Positions 6,147 to 9,136 of a stretch of 9,136 bases of DNA are shown in pieces (positions within the stretch are counted from its first letter, which is position 1; each line of letters starts with the position of its first letter). The notes below the pieces were generated by a model that made no database searches, was not told the origin of the DNA, and saw nothing but the letters and a program-made list of their open reading frames with translations. This DNA comes from Desulfobacteraceae bacterium (GTDB lineage: Bacteria > Desulfobacterota > Desulfobacteria > Desulfobacterales > JAUWMJ01). Location: NCBI GenBank assembly GCA_030612225.1, contig JAUWOH010000106.1:1-9136 (forward strand), written 5' to 3'. A program made the position numbers and the translations under genes.

Positions 6147-6198
6147 AACGCAGTAGATGGGACTTTCTACGACGCCATCTTTATTAAGTGAGATATAA

Positions 6199-7197
6199 AT
6201 GTCCGAATATTTACTGGAAGTTAATAACCTGAAAATGCACTTTCCCATTCACGGAGGTATACTCTGGCGGAGGATTGGTAAAGTGTATGCTGCTGACGGC
6301 GTTTCCCTTAAAGTAAGAGCCGGCGAAACCGTCGGGCTGGTGGGGGAATCCGGTTGTGGAAAAACAACGGTCGGTCGCAGTATAGTTAGACTCTATAAGC
6401 CGACTGGAGGAAAAGTAATATTTGCAGGGAAAGATATGTCGCATATTAGCCGCAAGGAACTAAGGGAGTTGCGGCGAGATTTACAGATTATTTTTCAAGA
6501 CCCTTTTGAATCTTTAGACTCAAGGCAGACAGTCGGCGAAATTCTTGAGGAGCCTTTTATAATTCACAGGATCGGGACTCCCGAAAAAAGAAAGGCGGAA
6601 GTAAAAAAACTGCTTGCTCGAGTAGGACTTGACGAAAATGCTATTAACCGATTTCCACATGAATTCAGCGGCGGTCAGCGTCAACGAATCGGCATAGCAA
6701 GAGCAATCGCTCTAAAACCAAAAATGATCATTTGCGACGAACCTGTATCAGCCCTTGATGTATCGATTCAATCACAGATTTTAAATCTGCTTTTAGAACT
6801 TCAGGAGGAAATGAAACTGTCTTATCTTTTTATCGCTCACGATCTATCAGTAGTAAAACATATTTCAGATCGTATTGCTGTGATGTATCTGGGGAAAATC
6901 GTGGAATATACAGATGCCGACACCCTTTATGAAAGCCCTTTGCATCCCTATACCAATGCGTTAATATCCGCCATTCCGGTTCCTGATCCTACTATAAGGA
7001 AGAAAAAACAGATCCTAGAAGGAGATGTTCCGTCACCGATCAATCCTCCGTCCGGGTGTGTTTTTCATACCCGCTGTCCATATGTAATAGATCGTTGCAA
7101 GGTTGAGGTGCCTGAACTGTCTCCTGCACCGGGAACCAGCGGGGATGCGCATCTGCATGCATGTCTTCGTGTAGGCGAAATTTCATTTAACGAATAG
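6199..7197 (+). CDS. oppF: OppF/DppF-type ABC importer ATP-binding protein
   Basis: Second cytoplasmic ATPase, 332 residues, expected to pair with the OppD-type protein. The N-terminus LKMHFPIHGGILWRRIGKVYAADGVS (11-36) is characteristic of the OppF/DppF branch. Walker A GESGCGKT is at 49-56, the Q-loop glutamine at 100 (FQDPFESLDSRQ), the signature FSGGQRQR at 156-163, Walker B and D-loop MIICDEPVSALD at 176-187 (Glu181), and the H-loop His at 214 (AHDLSVV). The C-terminal extension has GCVFHTRCP and cysteines at 287, 293, 300 and 322, the same cluster-like spacing as in the partner. The ATG has only a weak GTGAG upstream. It is separated from oppD by 317 bases of repeats, unusual for partner ATPases, and lies outside the inverted repeats around the other four genes. 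Confidence 0.93.
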   Translation: MSEYLLEVNNLKMHFPIHGGILWRRIGKVYAADGVSLKVRAGETVGLVGESGCGKTTVGRSIVRLYKPTGGKVIFAGKDMSHISRKELRELRRDLQIIFQDPFESLDSRQTVGEILEEPFIIHRIGTPEKRKAEVKKLLARVGLDENAINRFPHEFSGGQRQRIGIARAIALKPKMIICDEPVSALDVSIQSQILNLLLELQEEMKLSYLFIAHDLSVVKHISDRIAVMYLGKIVEYTDADTLYESPLHPYTNALISAIPVPDPTIRKKKQILEGDVPSPINPPSGCVFHTRCPYVIDRCKVEVPELSPAPGTSGDAHLHACLRVGEISFNE

Positions 7198-7270
7198 GCT
7201 GTCAAACCTCAAACAAGATTTGGCACTAATCTTCCTTTGACTTGAGAAAAAACCTGGGGAGTGTGAAAAA

Positions 7271-9136
7271 ATGATTCAAAATAAAGATATTTCAGAATCC
7301 ATGACGATTAAACTGGAAGAGGTATTTGATGACCTGCCTGATATGCCTGAGTTCATAAAAGGCATCAGAAGAGCGCCTAACAGGGATTTTACCTTATCGC
7401 GAAAAGAGACCGGGCTGGCTTTGAAAAATGCACTGCGGTATATTCCTGAAAAATGGCACAAGAAATTAGCAACGGAATTTTTAGACGAGCTTTTAACAAC
7501 CGGCAGAATTTATGGATATCGATTCAGGCCCCATGGAAAAATAAAGGGCAGGTCGATTGACGAATATAAAGGCCGCTGCATTGAAGGTAAAGCTTTTCAG
7601 GTAATGATAGATAACAATCTGGATTTTAATATTGCGCTTTATCCGTATGAGCTGGTTACCTACGGCGAAACCGGTCAAGTCTGCCAGAACTGGATGCAGT
7701 ACAGGCTGATCAAACAATATCTTCAGGTCATGACAAGAGAGCAGACCCTTGTGGTTGAATCAGGTCATCCCCTGGGATTGTTCGCATCAACGCCGGAAGC
7801 ACCACGGGTTATAATAACCAATGCGCTGATGGTCGGGCTTTTTGATGACCAGGAAAACTGGCACAGGGCCATGGCGTTAGGCGTTGCCAATTACGGACAA
7901 ATGACCGCCGGCGGATGGATGTACATCGGGCCACAGGGAATCGTACACGGAACTTACAGCACCATCTTAAATGCAGGAAGAACAAAGCTGGGGATACCTC
8001 ATGATAAAGACTTGAGCGGATACCTTTTTGTATCTTCGGGTCTTGGTGGGATGAGCGGGGCACAGGGAAAATCCGTTGAGATCGCAAACGGTGTTGGAAT
8101 CATTGCAGAGGTCGATTATTCAAGAGTTCAAACGCGAAATGAACAGGGCTGGATTAGCAGGGTTTTTGACAATCCGGCTGAAGCATTCGCGATGGCAAAA
8201 AAATATCAGGACAAAAAAGAAAGTATTTCCATTGCATTTTATGGAAATATTGTAGACTTGTTGGAATATGCGGTGGATAATAGTATTAAAATCGATTTAT
8301 TAACCGATCAGACATCATGTCACGCGGTTTATGACGGCGGGTATTGTCCCCAGGGAATTACCTTTGATCAGAGAACGGAGTATTTAAAGACTGATAAAGA
8401 AAAATTCAAAACACACGTGGACCGTTCATTGAAGCAGCATTTTAATATTATCAATACCCTGGTCGAGAGTGGCACCTATTTTTTCGATTATGGAAACAGT
8501 TTTTTAAAAGCAGTATTTGATGCGGGCGTGAAAGAAGTCTGTAAAAATGGTAAGAACACTCTGGAGGGGTTTATATTTCCCTCCTATGTTGAAGATCTCA
8601 TGGGGCCGATGCTGTTTGATTATGGGTATGGCCCATTCAGATGGGTTTGTCTGAGCGGCAAAAGAGAAGATCTTTTAAAAACCGATAAAGCTGCCATGGA
8701 ATGTATAGATCCTGAAAGAAGGTTTCAGGATAGAGATAATTATATATGGATAAAAAATGCAGACAAGAACAGACTTGTTGTGGGCACTCAGGCCAGGATA
8801 TTATATCAGGATGCCCTGGGAAGAATGAAGATAGCACTAAAATTTAACGAAATGATTAGAAACAAAGAAACAGGCCCCGTAATGCTTGGTAGAGACCATC
8901 ATGACACAGGTGGTACGGACTCACCATTTAGAGAGACCGCCAATATAAAGGATGGAAGCAATATAATGGCGGATATGGCAACTCAGTGTTTTGCAGGAAA
9001 TGCCGCCAGGGGTATGAGCCTGGTTGCCCTGCATAACGGGGGAGGAGTAGGAATAGGAAATGCGATAAATGGCGGTTTTGGATTAGTTCTTGACGGAAGT
9101 GAAAGAATAGACAGCATTATCAAAAAAGCTATACCA
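7271..9136 (+). CDS. hutU: Urocanate hydratase, long (UROC1-like) form, 3' end cut off
   Basis: Cytoplasmic NAD-dependent lyase that hydrates urocanate to 4-imidazolone-5-propanoate, the second step of histidine degradation. 622 codons are open to the window edge; eukaryotic-type enzymes run to about 676, so roughly 50 residues are missing. Signatures are YGETGQVCQNWMQY (131-144), VESGHPLGLF (162-171), the NAD-site motif GLGGMSGAQGK (257-267), FFDYGN (404-409), GPFRWVCLSG (454-463), RDHHDTGGTDSPFRET (541-556) and ALHNGGGVGIGNAINGGFG (586-604). RDHHD...GTDSPFRET and INGGFGLVLDG match the vertebrate-type branch better than the roughly 555-residue Pseudomonas/Bacillus branch (RDHLD...SPNRET). 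At the position of the Pseudomonas active-site-region cysteine (before GxGPFRW) this protein has Asp450. ATG at 7271 follows GGGGAG (7256-7261). It starts 73 bases after oppF, so co-transcription is possible. Confidence 0.95.
   Translation, partial: MIQNKDISESMTIKLEEVFDDLPDMPEFIKGIRRAPNRDFTLSRKETGLALKNALRYIPEKWHKKLATEFLDELLTTGRIYGYRFRPHGKIKGRSIDEYKGRCIEGKAFQVMIDNNLDFNIALYPYELVTYGETGQVCQNWMQYRLIKQYLQVMTREQTLVVESGHPLGLFASTPEAPRVIITNALMVGLFDDQENWHRAMALGVANYGQMTAGGWMYIGPQGIVHGTYSTILNAGRTKLGIPHDKDLSGYLFVSSGLGGMSGAQGKSVEIANGVGIIAEVDYSRVQTRNEQGWISRVFDNPAEAFAMAKKYQDKKESISIAFYGNIVDLLEYAVDNSIKIDLLTDQTSCHAVYDGGYCPQGITFDQRTEYLKTDKEKFKTHVDRSLKQHFNIINTLVESGTYFFDYGNSFLKAVFDAGVKEVCKNGKNTLEGFIFPSYVEDLMGPMLFDYGYGPFRWVCLSGKREDLLKTDKAAMECIDPERRFQDRDNYIWIKNADKNRLVVGTQARILYQDALGRMKIALKFNEMIRNKETGPVMLGRDHHDTGGTDSPFRETANIKDGSNIMADMATQCFAGNAARGMSLVALHNGGGVGIGNAINGGFGLVLDGSERIDSIIKKAIP

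Larger units (their letters stand above)
5986..6171. repeat. 186-base MITE-like intergenic element with terminal inverted repeats
   Basis: The ends are CGTAAAAAGT (5986-5995) and ACTTTCTACG (6162-6171), inverted copies matching at 9 of 10 bases. Inside are CACC-GAT-GGTG (5998-6008), a further GTAGAAAGT core (6037-6045) and two hairpins. Part of the element (5985-6054) is repeated in inverted, shortened form at the left edge of the window. It encodes no protein. It could be a non-autonomous mobile element, a REP/BIME-type repeat, or a transcribed structured RNA. The first is inferred from the terminal repeats and the second copy. Confidence 0.65.
5882..6198. other. 317-base oppD-oppF gap made of nested inverted repeats
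   Basis: There is no gene here. Nearly all of the gap is accounted for by repeats: the stop-codon palindrome (5880-5907), a loose inverted repeat (5910-5981), and a 186-base element with terminal inverted repeats (5986-6171). That element contains a short hairpin (6056-6074) and a long one (6085-6146). The oppF ribosome site appears weak (GTGAG, 6188-6192). Confidence 0.7.

Noticed and set aside
1..6171. Composite transposon enclosing the transporter genes
   Set aside because: The flanking inverted repeats carry no transposase, the left copy is incomplete in the window, and no target duplication can be seen.
7221..7235. Sigma-54-like sequence TGGCAC-N5-TTCC before hutU
   Set aside because: The -24 half is good and the spacing fits, but the -12 half reads CC where GC is essentially invariant, so it is not supportable as a promoter without other evidence.
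7198..7270. Possible terminator between oppF and hutU
   Set aside because: No stem followed by a T run is visible in the 73-base gap.
7809..8087. Minus-strand 92-codon frame inside hutU
   Set aside because: It lies antisense to conserved urocanase motifs including the NAD-binding glycine-rich segment, and has no independent support.

Overview
The window carries one oligopeptide-type ABC importer locus followed by the start of a histidine-degradation gene. All genes are on the + strand. In order they are: a YejB-type permease (269-1297), a YejE-type permease (1433-2479), a large YejA-type solute-binding protein with a lipoprotein signal (2922-4838), an OppD/DppD-type ATPase with a TTG start (4907-5881), an OppF/DppF-type ATPase (6199-7197), and a long-form urocanate hydratase (7271 to beyond the right edge). 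Together the first five supply every part of a Yej-family importer: one binding protein, two permeases and two ATPases. The classical Yej system has one fused ATPase (YejF); here that role is split over two genes.

Organism: a Gram-negative-type bacterium of moderate, slightly AT-rich composition. The gaps are full of GTTCA-type tandem/palindromic tracts, 'GAATATCGAACAAGGAAT' palindromes and 'CGTAAAAAGTC' elements. From memory this style resembles Desulfobacterales and related Desulfobacterota. That assignment is inference, not something the window proves.

Layout: 1-268 is non-coding and begins inside a repeat. Each of the next four gaps holds its own repeat family: 1298-1432 (GTTCA inverted repeat), 2480-2921 (purine-rich direct repeat plus a palindrome with 18-bp perfect arms), 4839-4906 (four tandem octamers), and 5882-6198 (nested inverted repeats, including a 186-bp element with 10-bp terminal inverted repeats and a long internal hairpin). 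Only the 73-bp oppF-hutU gap looks plain. The repeat at the left edge is an inverted, shortened copy of part of the element before oppF, so the block yejB-yejE-yejA-oppD lies between inverted copies while oppF and hutU lie outside it.

Working together: the binding protein would capture a peptide or similar solute outside the inner membrane, the YejB/YejE heterodimer would form the channel, and the two ATPases would drive import. Urocanase converts urocanate to imidazolone propionate in histidine catabolism, so the neighbourhood is consistent with peptide or amino-acid scavenging. No other hut gene is visible. I see no CRISPR array, phage gene, transposase, toxin-antitoxin pair, tRNA or rRNA. 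I do not see a clearly new gene system; the most unusual material is the repeat architecture.
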